From Heterotrichella gracilis (taxonomy: Eukaryota; Sar; Xanthophyceae; Tribonematales; Xanthonemataceae): 64,000 nt of DNA. The notes beneath the pieces were generated by a model. The model was not told the origin of the DNA, made no database searches, and was given only the letters and a program-made list of their open reading frames with translations. The position numbers were made by a program, and so were the translations under genes. Positions 11,401 through 23,086 of this stretch are shown here, in pieces. The first letter of the stretch is position 1. Each line of letters starts with the position of its first letter. The stretch lies in assembly GCA_032358255.1 (NCBI GenBank), contig JAULBX010022187.1, forward strand, positions 1-64,000, written 5' to 3'.

Positions 11401-13550
11401 ATGTTATACACTTCCGACTCACCCACCCACCCACCCACCATGTGCGCAGGCCCCTGCCCCGAGCCGCGCTTCCACCACTGCGCCGAGGCCTTTGCAGGGG
11501 GAGCAGCCATGGTGGTATATGGCGGGGAGGGCAGCCAGCTGGCGGTGGATCACGAAGCCCCGTTGGCCTATGTACTCCATGTGAACAGCGCCAGATGGGA
11601 GTGCTTCAGGACCCAAGGGGGGTTTGCCAACTCGCCCGGCCACCGCACGCTGCACCTCAGCTGTGTGAGGTGAGTGGGGGTGCCGCGCGGGGTTTAGGGT
11701 TTAGGGTTTTTGGGCGCACAGGCCTTGGCTGAGCTGAGCGCCGGCACTAGCTTTGCCCCAGCAGGCACAGTTATGCACCACATTTCCCTCACCTCATACG
11801 GAAGCTACCTGCATTGCCCCCATCTCACTTGCAGCGCAATGGCTCACCAGCGCTCTCCCGGCGTACTTTCCATGAGGCAGTATCCGCGCACCCATGCTGC
11901 TGCTGCTTCACATGAGGCCATCTACCCCCCAACCCCCCCCACCCCTCCCCCCCACCACCCTACAGTACCAGCCCCGAGACAGGCCACGAGGAGCTGGTGG
12001 TGTTTGGCGGCTTCCTGCAGGCGGCCCTCACCGACATGGTCCCGCACGCGCTGGACCTCACCACCCGCACATGGCGCAAGGCGCCCGCCTCCTACCTGCC
12101 GGGCGCCCTCCCGGACCCCCGCCACCGCTCCGCCGCCACCCGCCTGGGCCGCGATTGGCTGCTCATCATGGGCGGCAGCTCAGAGCGCGCCCCGTTTTTT
12201 GAGGACGCCTGGGCGCTGCACATCCCCAGCCTGACGTGGCGGGGACCGGTGGCGGCGCACGGCCGGGGCTCCCGCAACCTGAGCCGCGTGTGCGGGCACA
12301 GCCTGGAGGGTATGGTGCTGTTTGGCGGGGTGCACACCACCATCATGGGGGTGCTGCCCATCGCCAAGATGGATGTGCTGCTGCTGGGGGACCACAGGTG
12401 GGGGCAACGGGGCCGCGGGATTTGGAACTGGGAGTGGGGAAATAGGCAGTTCGGGTTATTTTACTGTTGCGGGCTGCATAATGGGGCAATCTTTGGTTTT
12501 CGTTATCCACATCTCTGTGTCTGTGGCCAACTGCATCGGCTTGGCTTGTCGCCAGCCATATTTAAAACTTCTTGCACATGGTGTTCTCCAAATATTCACT
12601 CGCATTGTCGCCACCTGTTCCTTTACATATGCGCCTGTTCAAGGATGGGCAGCGTAGCTCCCTACCACACACATGCACAATACAACACCCTGCCTTAAGG
12701 TACCAATAAAAATGTACCAATCACCCTGCCTTAAGGTATCAATAATAATGTACCAATCACCCTGCCTTCCCACAGGACCCAAGAGGATCTGGACGCCGCC
12801 CCCGAGCTGCCCGCTGCGCTGGCGTGGCAGGAGCGCGGCCGCATGGCGACGGGCTTCGACAACTTGAACACAAACTGGAGGGGGCCTGAGTCGTGGCGAG
12901 CCCTGCAACAAGCCACGGCGCAGCAGGCTGCCCAGCCTGGCGGTGGGCCCCCACCCAACTTCTTCTGGCGCCAGAGTGGGCCTGAGGAGGGTGCGGATGC
13001 GCATGGGGCGCAGGTGCGGGGCTGGGTGTGCAAAGGGAACGGTGCTGCTGCTGTTGCGAGCAGCATTTTGGACTGCGTGCATGTGGTTGCTGTGTGGTGT
13101 ATGCTTCATGGTGGGCTGAGCTGATGGCGATGTGGCCGATGGTGATGTTGCCAGGTGGATCATGGCACCCACAGGGCAGGGACGTCCATGTGACACCCAT
13201 GCAGCGCCTGAGATGATGGTGATGTGGCGTATGATGATGTGGACCAGGTGGATCATAGCACCCATGCCCCCACAGAGCAGGGACGGGTGCCCTCATAATG
13301 CCCATGCAGTGCCTGCAGCAGCGCTTTTGAGGCAATTGGATTCAACGCCTCATTGGTTTGCTCTCTGCAGGCGGGGGTATTGACTGGCAGTGGCCAAGGC
13401 AGTGGCTCTGGCTCGATGGCTGGTCGTCAGCAGCAGGCGCAGGGTGGCGGGTGCACAGCCCCCATGGCTCGCATCCATGACCGCATGGGTCACATGGACG
13501 GAGACGACTTCGCCATGGAGGAAGCGGGCCCCCTGTGCTGCACCATGTGA
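8422..13550 (+). CDS. F-box-like/kelch-repeat protein, 652 aa
   Basis: Nine exons keep one frame: 8422-8478, 8783-8883, 9294-9474, 9798-10104, 10833-11075, 11450-11669, 11966-12397, 12776-13013 and 13371-13550. Residues 10-45 (LDIETLCMVLQQVSPTELC, then CSKLLHQL) look like a short F-box. The rest has kelch blade signatures: GHSATCVGSKLVVLGG, QVLLVFGGYN, AAMVVYGGEG, EELVVFGGF, WLLIMGGSS with FEDAWALHI, and GHSLEGMVLFGGVH. That is about six blades, a full propeller. The C-terminal ~140 residues are low complexity (Gly, Gln, Ser). F-box/kelch proteins are usually substrate receptors of SCF ubiquitin ligases; that role is inferred here. Intron 4 contains a duplicated piece of exon 4. Confidence 0.88.
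9118..9292 (+). repeat. Minisatellite, ~34-bp unit, in kelch intron 2
   Basis: About five imperfect copies of a C-rich unit containing CCATGCCCCACCCCCC and TGAATCCCA run up to the exon 3 acceptor at 9293. The array therefore supplies the pyrimidine-rich tract of the 3' splice site. Confidence 0.9.
10022..10440 (+). repeat. Tandem duplication of exon 4 end plus intron start, ~210 bp
   Basis: The last ~80 bp of kelch exon 4 (GGGATGCACT to TGGTGCATGGTG) and the first ~120 bp of the following intron recur at about 10231-10440. The exon-like part of copy 2 is about 90% identical and even keeps a GT after GTGCATG. A third, degraded start (GGGTGCGGCGGATTGCACTG) follows at about 10399. Confidence 0.85.
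11690..11714 (+). repeat. TTTAGGG block 20 nt inside a kelch intron
   Basis: GGGTTTAGGGTTTAGGG lies 20 nt downstream of the exon 6 donor (GTGAGT at 11670). Confidence 0.9.
12686..12770 (+). repeat. 36-bp tandem repeat at an intron 3' end
   Basis: CACCCTGCCTTAAGGTA begins copies at 12686 and 12722; a third, cut-short copy at 12758 runs into the acceptor CCCACAG of kelch exon 8. Confidence 0.85.
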
Positions 13551-15742
13551 GCCTGGGGGGGAGCGACGGGGCAACATGCGCCTGGTGTGGGAGGCTTGGC
13601 ACTCACGTACCGGCACCCACCCCAGCACCGACAGACTTGGCGCCCACATGCCGACACCTACCCCAGAACCGACAGACTTGGCGCCCAAGCACCGACACCT
13701 ACCCCAGAACCAAGAGGTGTGCAGCTAATGCCATATGTGGCACGGCATCTGTCACAAACCCCTAGCACAGGCCAAGGAAACCGCTCGATTGAAATAGGAG
13801 GGCAGTGGATGGTCATGCCCTGGCCACAGGGCTTCATGAAGACACAATTGCAATTACAAGAAAGGCTTTAAATCGAATAACGGCCATGTCATGCCATGTT
13901 ATGCCATTTCATGGCCATAGCAGTGCCATGCAATATACATGTGTTGACAATGCCTCACAATTTTCCAGCTTATTTAGAATCTCCTTTCCATCCCTGTGTT
14001 GCCATGCCTTGCGAGGTGGATCCAAGCCTCTTACCTTTTGACGCACCCATCTATTACTAAGGTACCGCTTATCCCTGGGTTAAAACAGTTGCACCTTTTC
14101 ACTACGTAGTAAGTTCAATAATGGAGAGTACGGCCTAGAGGCTGGGTACTGCGGCCAGTATATCGAGCACAATCAGATTTTTCAAGATAGACTTTCACAG
14201 AACACTGCCACCGCTCATTCCTTTCGAGGGAATTTTTACTCACACCAGTTGCACACTGTGTGTTTTGAGCTCCGCTGGGGCGCTGCCGCGTGGCATTCAC
14301 TGAGGCCATGGCACTGCATGGCAAGTTGCAGAGCCAAATCGGGTACCACAGCGCCACCTGGCGCTGGCGTGCGATGTAGCATCACATGTGCCGCCACTTG
14401 CCAGGAAATTTTCCCTCCATGTACCGTCTTTGGCACCATCACACTTTCCTTGGCTGCCTCTGTATGCACTGCACCTGGCTGTACGTAGTGGCTGTTCACA
14501 GCCATGTTCATGTTTATGAAGCCTTCTCACATCTATTCACATACACATTGGATAAAATTCATCCACTCACATTTCAAGAATCCATTCAAGAATGCAGTTC
14601 ACTCACGAGTTCAGCAATTGTTTTAATCCAGGCAGGCTAAGATTTTGATGTGCACATGCCACTTGGTGTCTTATCAAGTCGTTCATATACCACTCAGTTT
14701 TAAGCTGAAACATGTACCGCAGTGACATTGCAGATATTGGTTTACTACAAGCTTAATAGCATGCAGTGTTGGCAGTTGGGACATGCCATTGAGGGATTAC
14801 TGTCAGATTTGCACGGGGTCCAGTTACAAGACCCCTTTCTGAAAGCGAATCCCCCTGCAGGAGGGGCTGACATTTCTGACGCTTTCACAAAGTTCTATTT
14901 TAAGTCTGTTGCAACATGTCTTGCCACATTATTGATCCACTCAGCATGGCAATTTGACACAAGTGTGAAAACAGCCTGGCCTGAGGGCAGAACCGCTCAC
15001 TCCAGCATCCGATGGGTGCCCGCACATGGCATGTATTAATGCAATTACTCAGCGCTGCGCAGCTGCCTAGGCCTGATGCACTGAAATTTTTCAGCGATGT
15101 GACTTGGTAGTGGGCACCAGTAATGTACGTTCACAAAAGTTTACAGGATCAATGGTGTCCACATGCTTCTTCATAAAAATAAATTCAAACAGCAATTTCC
15201 CAGGCAGCTGCTGCCAGTACTGCGCGTTTGCCGGCATCGTGGCATGTACCACCGTCGAAATCTGATTCACGGTACATGCATCTTCAAGTCAGATCTCTAG
15301 TGTGGTCTACAATCAGTCTGAGACTCCTCCACAGCTGGCTGTAGCACAGTGTGGTGTACTGAGCACAGGCCCCAAGGCTTGCACGTCGGCAGTATGTCTC
15401 CCAACAAAACACATCCCAGTCAGCAAAAAAACAGCTCCATCGACCCGGCTGAGCAGTAAATCAGTGGCATGGGCTGGCTCTAAACCCCCAGATTCCAAAA
15501 ATGCACCACATCGAGTGCTTGTGTCAGCGTCAAATACTGGGACACGCAATAAACGACTAAAAACGCACAACTTCTCAACAAAAAATCACTCCCCTCGCTG
15601 TTCGCTGCACATATATGTCTTGCATTGCAGCTTTGTTGCATGTCATAACCTACCAACCATGAAAAGCCAGCCGGATTCCCAGTGTACTTGCGCAGCAGTG
15701 GAAATCCCACACTGGACCCCAGGAGTTTTTGCAAAATGGCAC
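13551..15742. other. 3' UTRs and unassigned DNA
   Basis: This convergent gap follows the kelch stop and precedes the rubredoxin stop. A ~42-bp tandem repeat lies at 13608-13712 (unit with ACCGACAGACTTGGCGCCCA). Open frames at 14722-15039 (+) and 14236-14511 (-) contain nothing I recognise. The 15302-15742 stretch looks like rubredoxin 3' UTR and flank. Confidence 0.4.
13608..13712 (+). repeat. ~42-bp tandem repeat downstream of the kelch stop
   Basis: Two full copies and part of a third of a unit with CCGACACCTACCCCAGAACC and GACAGACTTGGCGCCCA, located in the probable 3' UTR. Confidence 0.85.
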
Positions 15743-16735
15743 TTATGGCAGTGCGTAACCACTCAAAAGCAGGACGAACAGCACAGCCAAGCTACCAAAG
15801 ATCAACAAACTCTTTTGCTCGCCAGTCATGGTGTTGGTTCCAAGCCCGTAGCCCTGGTTCTCGGCAAAGCCTGCAATCTCCTTTGTCTTGGACTCAAAAG
15901 CAGACTTGTCGGAGTTGCACACAGGGCAAAACCAATCGTCTGGCAGGTTCTGCAAAGGACCCAGCAAGGACATCAGTTTTGAAGTTGGGGTACTGGTTGC
16001 CTACCAACAACAGTGCCGACAAGGCAACTCTTAACGTCAGGTACAAGACGCCATGCACAGCTCACCCTTGGGTGTGGTAAATTTACTGACCTCAAAACGG
16101 GTTCCCTTTGATATGGGGTACTCTGGGTCGCCCTTTGCGGGTGTGTAGTAGTAGCCACAGCTTTTGCACTCCGCCTCACCAGTCCCTATTTTCATGAATT
16201 GTTCTGCTGCCCTCAGCCTATCGGCCTCAGCCTTTTTCCTGGCTGACTCAGACTCGGGGTTCTGCAGCCAAGGTGGGTGGGTATTCAATCACAACCGCAA
16301 TGAAACCTGGCGAACGGGATCATGGGATACAATTGGGGATGGGAACACACTTGCTGGTTGAGCTCAACCCACCTCAAGCTCATCCCCAGGTAACACATCC
16401 CCCTTCGTCTCTGGCTCGGCACTTGCCCTGACGATGGATCTGAAAGTGCTCTTGGACACTGACCGGAAAGCAGCCTGTGTACACCAGGCACGGAGTTTAA
16501 GGTGGCCACACACACAGCACCAAAATGCATGCATATGCATACAACCCAAACAAACCCACAAACTGACACAACACACACTCCTGTCAGCTTTCCTTCTTCA
16601 AACTGCATCCTAGCAAATGTACCGTTAGGCCGCCACAACCTTGGGGCCCACCTTGTGTTGCAGCCTGCTCTGTGCTGGGCACAATCGGGTGGTGGTGAAC
16701 GGCCTCACAGCAGATGCCTGACTGAGAGCTTGCAT
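15743..16735 (-). CDS. RBD1: Plastid membrane-anchored rubredoxin, 187 aa
   Basis: Four exons, 16652-16735, 16373-16474, 16091-16261 and 15743-15949, join exactly in frame. Residues 1 to about 45 are Ser/Thr/Arg-rich with few acidic residues, a chloroplast transit peptide. The rubredoxin domain carries the two iron-binding pairs CKSCGYYY and FCPVCNSDKS, with the usual DPEYPISKGTRFENLPDDW between them. A single C-terminal membrane helix follows (SLLIFGSLAVLFVLLLSGYA). This matches the thylakoid rubredoxin needed for photosystem II assembly in algae, plants and cyanobacteria; the specific role is known from the family, not shown here. The cyanobacterial ancestor has the same rubredoxin-plus-tail design. 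The ATG at 16735 is chosen because it gives the transit peptide in frame. Confidence 0.93.
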
Positions 16736-17769
16736 GGTGACCAGGTGCAGGGGAAACCGGTAGCTCTCCCGTTTTCAACCAGCTGCTGCTAGTGTACGGG
16801 TACTCGGTAGGTCGAAGCAGGCGGTTCGTTTTGGGCGTGTTTGGTCCAGTTGGTTACTAGCTACTGGACACCAATGGCTACTGAGCTGAGCGCAATAATC
16901 GGGCCTGTTGTAAAGGATGGATATTGCTTGAGACTCTGCAACAACTCACGTACATATGGCTACAACAGAGGGTGTCGAAAGGTATCTGGATGCATTCACG
17001 CCAGTTTTTGCCACGACAGCAGCACGACAGCTCCACCGCTGAAACCGCCGCTATCCTCGGCGGGCCGCACGCGGGACGGTCCCCTGCAAAGTTCCCATTC
17101 ACTTCTGTGACCAGTATTTTTGGGCACCTTAGGTACTACCCCTGATAACAGTAGACCATCAACGCTGCCATCTAGCCAGGCACATGCTCACTCCACAGCC
17201 CCAACACTGGACAGGCTACCACCCAATAATGCCACCAATGTGCACGGTGCCCGATGGCGCCACCAGGCCACATACTTGGTGGCAAGCTCTCACTGAAAGT
17301 GATAAAATGCAGCATTAAAGTGCATCAAGGACCTTGGGCACACAGACGGGCTGTTGAGGACCGTGGGGCTCGCACATGGAGGTGCATCTTGTCGGGTGTA
17401 GACCTGTCCCATGGCAGCAGTGCAAGCCTTGTTATCCCACAATGCTATTGGTTTAGGCTACACTTGGCAGTGCCCATCATGCATGCACACCATTAGCATG
17501 TGCTGCCATGAAGGCAGAGCCCACCCTGAAAATATGGTACACATGGGCAATGCCCCTTCACACAACCGCTGTGCGGCCTGCGGAACTGCGACCCAATGTG
17601 GCGCAATTTGTGCTGGTGATTTAAGTTACAGAATACAGATGAATGGCAAGATAACAGTCATTGCAGTACAAATGCTCTGCACAAAATACTTGTGGCAGAA
17701 ATTAGCGGCTGGCGACCCTCCCGACCTGGACAGTGGACCCATGGCCACAGCGCGCACGAACAAACCACC
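16736..17769. other. Intergenic, no gene recognised
   Basis: This is the rubredoxin promoter side and the 3' side of bL35. Open frames here (16841-17110, 17411-18007 on +) show no known motif, and the second is antisense to bL35. Confidence 0.45.
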
Positions 17770-18632
17770 TCATTTGATCCCTGCATATGGCAGGCAGCCA
17801 ATAATCTTCTTCATATCCGTCTTGGGAGCCAGGAAAGCCTTGCCTAGCCTCTTCTTGCGGTCCTTGCTCTTCTTCTCGTTCAGATGTTGCTTGCCAGAGT
17901 GCCTGACCATCACCTTGCCGGTGCCAGTAATCTTGTACCTCTTTGCTGCAGCCTGCACACCCACACGGTATCCACTTCAATGCAACCCAATACTTGCTGA
18001 AACGTGACAATGAATGTTCTGTGTACCTAATGAGGACACAGCTCTGGTACTCCATTTTTTGTTCAACCAATGTCAAGTGTTAGAGTGTAAGAGAAAGCGC
18101 AAAGCTTTGTGCAGTAGTGCAGTGAAGTAAGCAACGGATTCAATAACCCATTTCAGGCAAGCACCAGCAACGCATGCAGAAGGTAGCTGCTGTGGCCACT
18201 GCAGTGCATGCAATGCAGTGGACAGCCATGAAGAGATGCCTCACAATGCACACTAGTGCGGCAAGGCAACAATGCACACTAGTGCAACAATAAAGTGACT
18301 TGCAGCCGAGGTTGAGAGACTGTCTCTAGTTTTCATGAACCAATACGAGTGTTGATCGTGCAGAAAGCTTGCACTAGTATGTGAAAGAGACCCAACACCT
18401 GGGGTGTGCCAGCACCCACCTTCCTGGTCTTCAGCTTTCCGCACACAACTGCTGAGGCAGTGCACTCCACCTGCTGTGCAGGCCGTGACACTGTCAACTT
18501 CGTTGCTGCTGCGATGCCATTGCTCCTGGAGCTCAGAGCCACTGCCACGCGAGGCCTGGCCGTTGTGAAGGGCTTCTGGGCACCAGAGGTGACCGACAGG
18601 CGCTGGAAAGCGCCAACTAGGCTGCACGCCAT
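17770..18632 (-). CDS. PRPL35: Plastid ribosomal protein bL35 precursor, 131 aa
   Basis: Two exons (18420-18632 and 17770-17952) join in frame at TRK/AAAKRYK. The first ~62 residues are rich in Ser, Ala, Thr and Arg, a chloroplast transit peptide. The mature part is a complete bL35: KLKTRKAAAKRYKITGTGKV, then RHSGKQHLNEKKSKDRKKR and KTDMKKIIGCLPYAG. bL35 is a small basic protein of the bacterial-type 50S subunit; mitochondria also have one, but the KTRKAAAKR start and the transit peptide favour the plastid. It lies in tail-to-head order behind rubredoxin, with a divergent gene on the other side. Confidence 0.92.
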
Positions 18633-19489
18633 TGCAAGCCTGTTCTGGCTGACGGAAAAAGGGGATTACGAGTCAATGCTGGCAGGAATGCTGCTTGTAT
18701 CGTACCCAGCACAGTGCCCACCAAGGTGCAGCCGCTAAACAAGGCAAAATATGTGGCGCTGCCTGAAATGTCTGAGATAATAAATCAGTTTTGAGCGGGG
18801 ATGAAAAAAGCTAATTTGGCATTGCGTGTTGGGCGTACCTCATAACGCAACCCCTGCACCCATATCAAAACTGAGGCGCTGGCAACCTGGTTGATAGGCT
18901 TGCTTGACCATACACGGTCGGCATTCTGGCATTACTGAACCTACCCAGCGGCATGTGAGCACTTGGCAGCAAGTGGGCAGTAGCAGTCAGCAAGTGGGCA
19001 GTCCTCTGCGCCGTTTTTAGTCATGCATACAGCAAGAGGTCACATTACTAATCCAGCGGCCCCTCTTCACGCCTATGGCAGTACACAAGCACCACCTGCA
19101 CTGCAACGCACCACCAGGGTGTCTGACACCAGTGCATGCAGCACCAGCTACACTCCAGGCAATGGCACCAGGCCACTAGCGCAGTGCCAAGGGAGATGGA
19201 ATGCTACCAGGCTACACCAGCATGGACGTCAGCGTGACCGGCGGTGTGTGGCCACCTATGCCCTATCCTCACATGACCCGCTGGGGCCCCAAGACCGAGA
19301 CACGAAAGGCAGTACTGTTGACCTTTCTGTGGTGCTGGAAGGCCAGGTCAGCAACTCACCTCTCCCAATGTGCTGCACCAGTGCACCAGCTGGCGCACTG
19401 CGCGACGGCATATGCATGCATATGCGCCCTCGCAAGGTGTTCGGTTGACATGGTGTGGGTGGTGTGGGCGCAGTGGTCGTCGTCTTCAG
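18633..19489. other. Divergent region with probable unlocated 5' exon(s)
   Basis: The bL35 promoter lies here. The next plus-strand gene begins upstream of 19490, so its start and perhaps a first exon should be here, for example the open frame from 19201 containing TSMDVSVTGGVWPP. I could not fix the start from sequence alone. Confidence 0.4.
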
Positions 19490-21500
19490 CGCGCCTACCA
19501 CATATGGCACAGTGCAAGCACTACATCAATCTGACAAATGGCATTGAAGCCATACCAGTGCTTGAGGAGCTGCAGCTGCCTTACAGGTATGGCTGCATTG
19601 AGGCTAGCGGCTGGGTTTAGGGTTTTAGGCGGGGTTTAGGGGAGACCCGCAGTTGAATCCCACCCCACTTGTGAATCAACACACACCTTGGATCTGAATG
19701 TCAGTCCTTGCTACTGCATCTGTTTGGGTGCAAATTGCGTCACCCTTGGTCCACCCCAGTTCACAATGTCGCCATCGCCAAACAATGCCTTGGAATATAT
19801 TGGAATAAATGGGACTATAGTACAGCGCACTTACACCTGGTGTCATATAGCATGCACTTTGGAATCATCCCAATTTAAGATTGTCATAAATCATTTCTTG
19901 CCGCAGCTTTGTCCGGATTCAGAGCACAGCATGTGAGCAGCAGTTGTTCAGCCAGCTGCTGGATGATTTGGATGCAGACTTCCTCATAAACCTTGCAGTG
20001 GGAAAGTGGTGCGTCTGGCATTGCAAAACAATGGCTGCAGTGTGTTTTATGGCTTGTTGCACACGGCGTGACCCTGTCAACCCCCGCAACCAACACCAGC
20101 AATCTGTGTTGACCTTGTGCGGCCCCCTTGCTTGCAGCTGCATTGTATACGATTTTGGCAGCCGCAACAAGCAGCGGGGTGTGCCGCGCGCCATTTGGTG
20201 GGTGCAGCATGGTGCCATAATTGCTCGTCCCGCATCCAAATTTTGCAACCCGCCTGCACTCCATGCGAGCATCAATCGACTCTGCAATGCACCAACCTGT
20301 GCGTACATGCATGTGGTGTCCCTATGTACTGGTGCATGCACTCAGACAAGCGATATGAACAACACATGCTCCTGTGCTGAAATCTAGGGCTGGTCGCAGG
20401 TACGGCATGGAATTTATCCGCTTTGTACTCAACCGCACCTGGCACGGCAAGAAAGACAGCCTTGTGTACCTGCGGGGCCACAATGTGACACCTCGCTTCC
20501 TTCACCTGAAGCGGCGGCTGCCCAAGGGAACATTACGGTGAGGGAAGAATTGCTACTAATTGGCCTAGTTGTACCCATTCCAGCTGTACATGCAGACGAA
20601 CCGTTGCCGTCTACTTTTTCCTTTCTTGAGAATAAAGGTGGAGGTTGAAGCAACGCCCTGTTGCATGCTTCAGTTATGGGCATGCATTGCAATGTAGGCG
20701 AGATGCAGGGGAGGCACTGCAGCCACAGGGCGTGCATCATGACCCCAGCCACTTCCATGGGGCACTGCAGAAGTTTACTGCACACAGGATTATGCAGAAC
20801 TTTACAGCAGCCCCGTGTGTGCCCGTCATTTCATGCAGCGTTGTGGGTAAATCTTGCAATTTGGATGGTTGCCCACGGCTCCCGTGTCACCCGCTGATGC
20901 AGGCGGTTGCAATACTTTGGCAACTATGTGCCGGAGGGGAGCGGTGAGGTGCAGCTGTATGGGGCGTACCGCCCAACTGAGAGGGACGAAGATTTTGAGT
21001 TTTACAGGCAAGGGTTGCATCACGGCATTGACACCCCAAGGTGCCCCACCTATCTCGCGTGACGTGGTGGCACAGCCATTAACCATGTGGCTGAGTTCCC
21101 TGTGTTGATTCTTCTGCACTGCCTGGCTTAGACCTTGTAGCTCTTGTGGCTGTGCAATCAACGTACAGGCACGTTGCTTGAGCTAACTTGTAAGACCTAC
21201 CCGCCTTGACCACATCCCGCCTACACCTGCGCTACATACACACGCAGGGGCGTCTTGCACCAGTACCTCGTCGACAGGGGCACGCGTCTGGCTGCCCAGG
21301 ATTCTCCTTCCTCGCTGTTGTCACAAGGGAGCGGTGACGTGGCGGTGGGCGGGGACGTGCAGCAGGTGCTGCAGGCATATGGCCTGAGGCTGTTTGCGGG
21401 TGGGGCCACGCCCGAGGAGTTCAAGGCACTGAAGGACACCCTCAAGGCCCAACAGGGGAACTTGAACAGCCAACTGGTGACGGTTAGTGTCACCCAGTAG
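19490..21500 (+). CDS. Conserved-looking protein of unknown function, 5' end not located
   Basis: Six exons join in frame: 19490-19586, 19907-20008, 20138-20197, 20400-20537, 20903-21007 and 21248-21500. The assembled protein reads smoothly through HYINLTNGIEAIPVLEEL, FVRIQSTACEQQLF, DLDADFLINLAVGKCCIVYD, PRAIWYGMEFIRFVLNRTWH and LQYFGNYVPEGSGEVQLYGA. Five junctions that all keep the frame and restore compact motifs argue strongly for a real gene. The motifs resemble conserved unnamed proteins of plants and algae, but I cannot give a family name. The intron after 21007 uses a GC donor (ACAG/GCAAGG). The gene is followed 490 bp later, on the same strand, by a D27-type isomerase. Confidence 0.72.
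19613..19643 (+). repeat. TTTAGGG block 26 nt inside an intron
   Basis: GGGTTTAGGGTTTTAGG and a further GGGGTTTAGGGG follow the donor at 19587. Confidence 0.9.
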
Positions 21501-21991
21501 CTTGCATGCTGTGGAGTCTTAAATTTACAGCATGCTGGTGTGGCAGCTTGGCGAGCAAATTTGGAACTGGCCGAAGTTTGCAAACTCTATTTCCTATTAT
21601 ATATTGCTTCTCATTGAGTTGGGCTGTTGTTCTCTTAGGCTGAGAGTGCCTAAGTGAGCGTGCCTCATATATGTGCCGCTGGATTGAAAGTGCATGCTCT
21701 GAATAAAGCATGCATTGAAAGGATGCATGCATGCATCTTTGAGACTTGTCCGCGATCACTCAAAGAGTACTCGCTAGTGTTACCTAGAGTTCCCATATAG
21801 TTTCATTATTATGGCACGGACGGAAACGGAGTTGTAACGGGGCAACTGTGCACGAATCTTGCTGTCCACGGTGCCTGCTGAGGATGTGTGGCAGCCACCA
21901 AAGTTGTGAACAAATGCTCGTCAAGAGCAGCCTTTGACATATAGCCAGCCTTCCAATGTGCGCAAGTTGGTGCTAACATGCTCTTGCGACA

Positions 21992-23086
21992 ATGACGACG
22001 ATCACAGCTGTAGCCAGCTGTTCTGGGTCTCGTCTGCACTCTGATAGGAGCTCGCTTGCAAGGGGCTTTGCAACCCACAAGCGTGCCAAATGCGGGTACT
22101 TGCGTCTTGTGGCAGCCAGTACAGGCCAAGAGGCAAAGGCAGTCCCAGAGTACAAGGATACGTTTGCAGACATTGCTTTCATAGCGCTCTGTAGACAAGC
22201 ATATGGAAATATTGCTGGCTGGCAGAGTAGCCGTGACTGGCGAGACGGGCAGGAAACGTACAAGGGCATGGTGGAGGTGTCCAGGGCACTCATGAAGGCA
22301 AGTGAACGAAAGTGCACCGTCCACATGTATGCATGGCACACATGCATGTGGCTGAGATTGCTGCAGTTGGCAGGTGTGCACATGCGCCAGCTGAAACCCC
22401 TCTGTGGTGCTCGTACTCCAGGGTCGCAGTGCAGAGCAGCAGCGTGACGCAGTCATGGCAGGGTTTCCAGAGGTCCCCAGTTGGTTCAGGCGGGTGTTTC
22501 CCTACTCCACCTGGGGCGCAGAGCTCAACGCGCGAATCACCCCTGCCTTTTTTACCTGGCTCGTGGGACCTGCTGAGGTGGTGGAGGTGGAGGTGGAGGG
22601 CAAGATGCAGAGGAGCGGGGTGCAAATAGAACGGTGCAGGTGGGTACTGCCAGACCGGGAGGGAACGCTGTTTCGCAAATGCTCTTGGCATATTGCAGTA
22701 ACACAGTGCAGGGTGGCTCTGCCCATAGTGCACCAGCACTTGCATTGCTGCCAACTGACTGTGTGTAAGACCCATCTGTGGCCATGGTGCTGGTCACAAG
22801 CCTCGAATCAAGGCTGAAAGACTTTGGCATGCCTTCCTGCAGGTACCTGGCTGAGAGCGATTGTGTTGGCATGTGCGTCAACCTGTGCAAGGTACCCACG
22901 CAAACCTTCTTCACGCAGCAGCTGGGTATGCCGCTCACCATGAATCCCAATTTTGAGGACTACAGCTGCCAGATGGTGTTTGGCGCCGCGCCACCGCCAC
23001 TGGACCAGGACCCCGTCATGCAGGCGGGGTGCCTTGCCGCCTGCCCAGCCAAGGCAAGTGGAGCACAGTGCCACAAGCTAGGTTGA
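21992..23086 (+). CDS. D27: D27-type beta-carotene isomerase-like protein, 255 aa
   Basis: Three exons, 21992-22297, 22422-22639 and 22843-23086, join in frame. After a transit-type N terminus of ~45 residues comes the D27/DUF4033 region: EYKDTFADIAFIALCRQAYG, then RYLAESDCVGMCVNLCKVPT, QTFFTQQLGMPLTMNPNFED and YSCQMVFGAAPPP, with a cysteine-rich end (CLAACPAK). D27 is an iron-containing plastid enzyme that isomerises all-trans to 9-cis beta-carotene, the first step to strigolactones in plants. Algae have several paralogues and their substrates are mostly unknown, so 'D27-like' is safer. Intron 1 has a GC donor (ATGAAG/GCAAGT) and the acceptor CTCCAG; reading through it gives TGA within a few codons. 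Confidence 0.92.

Noticed and set aside
12757-13335. 192-aa minus-strand open frame opposite kelch exon 8
   Set aside because: A shadow of a GC-rich plus-strand exon; repeats and His/Pro composition, no motif.
8090-14440. Shared peptide MVPKTVH in frames at 8006-8227 and 14236-14511 (-), possible dispersed repeat
   Set aside because: The underlying DNA match is only about 20 bp with mismatches and does not extend.
14722-15039. 105-aa open frame between the kelch and rubredoxin genes
   Set aside because: No recognisable motif and no supporting exon chain, so not called a gene.
15302-15982. 226-aa open frame on the plus strand
   Set aside because: It overlaps the rubredoxin last exon in antisense and has no family features.
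17411-18007. 198-aa open frame on the plus strand
   Set aside because: Antisense to the bL35 coding exon; low-complexity, no start context.
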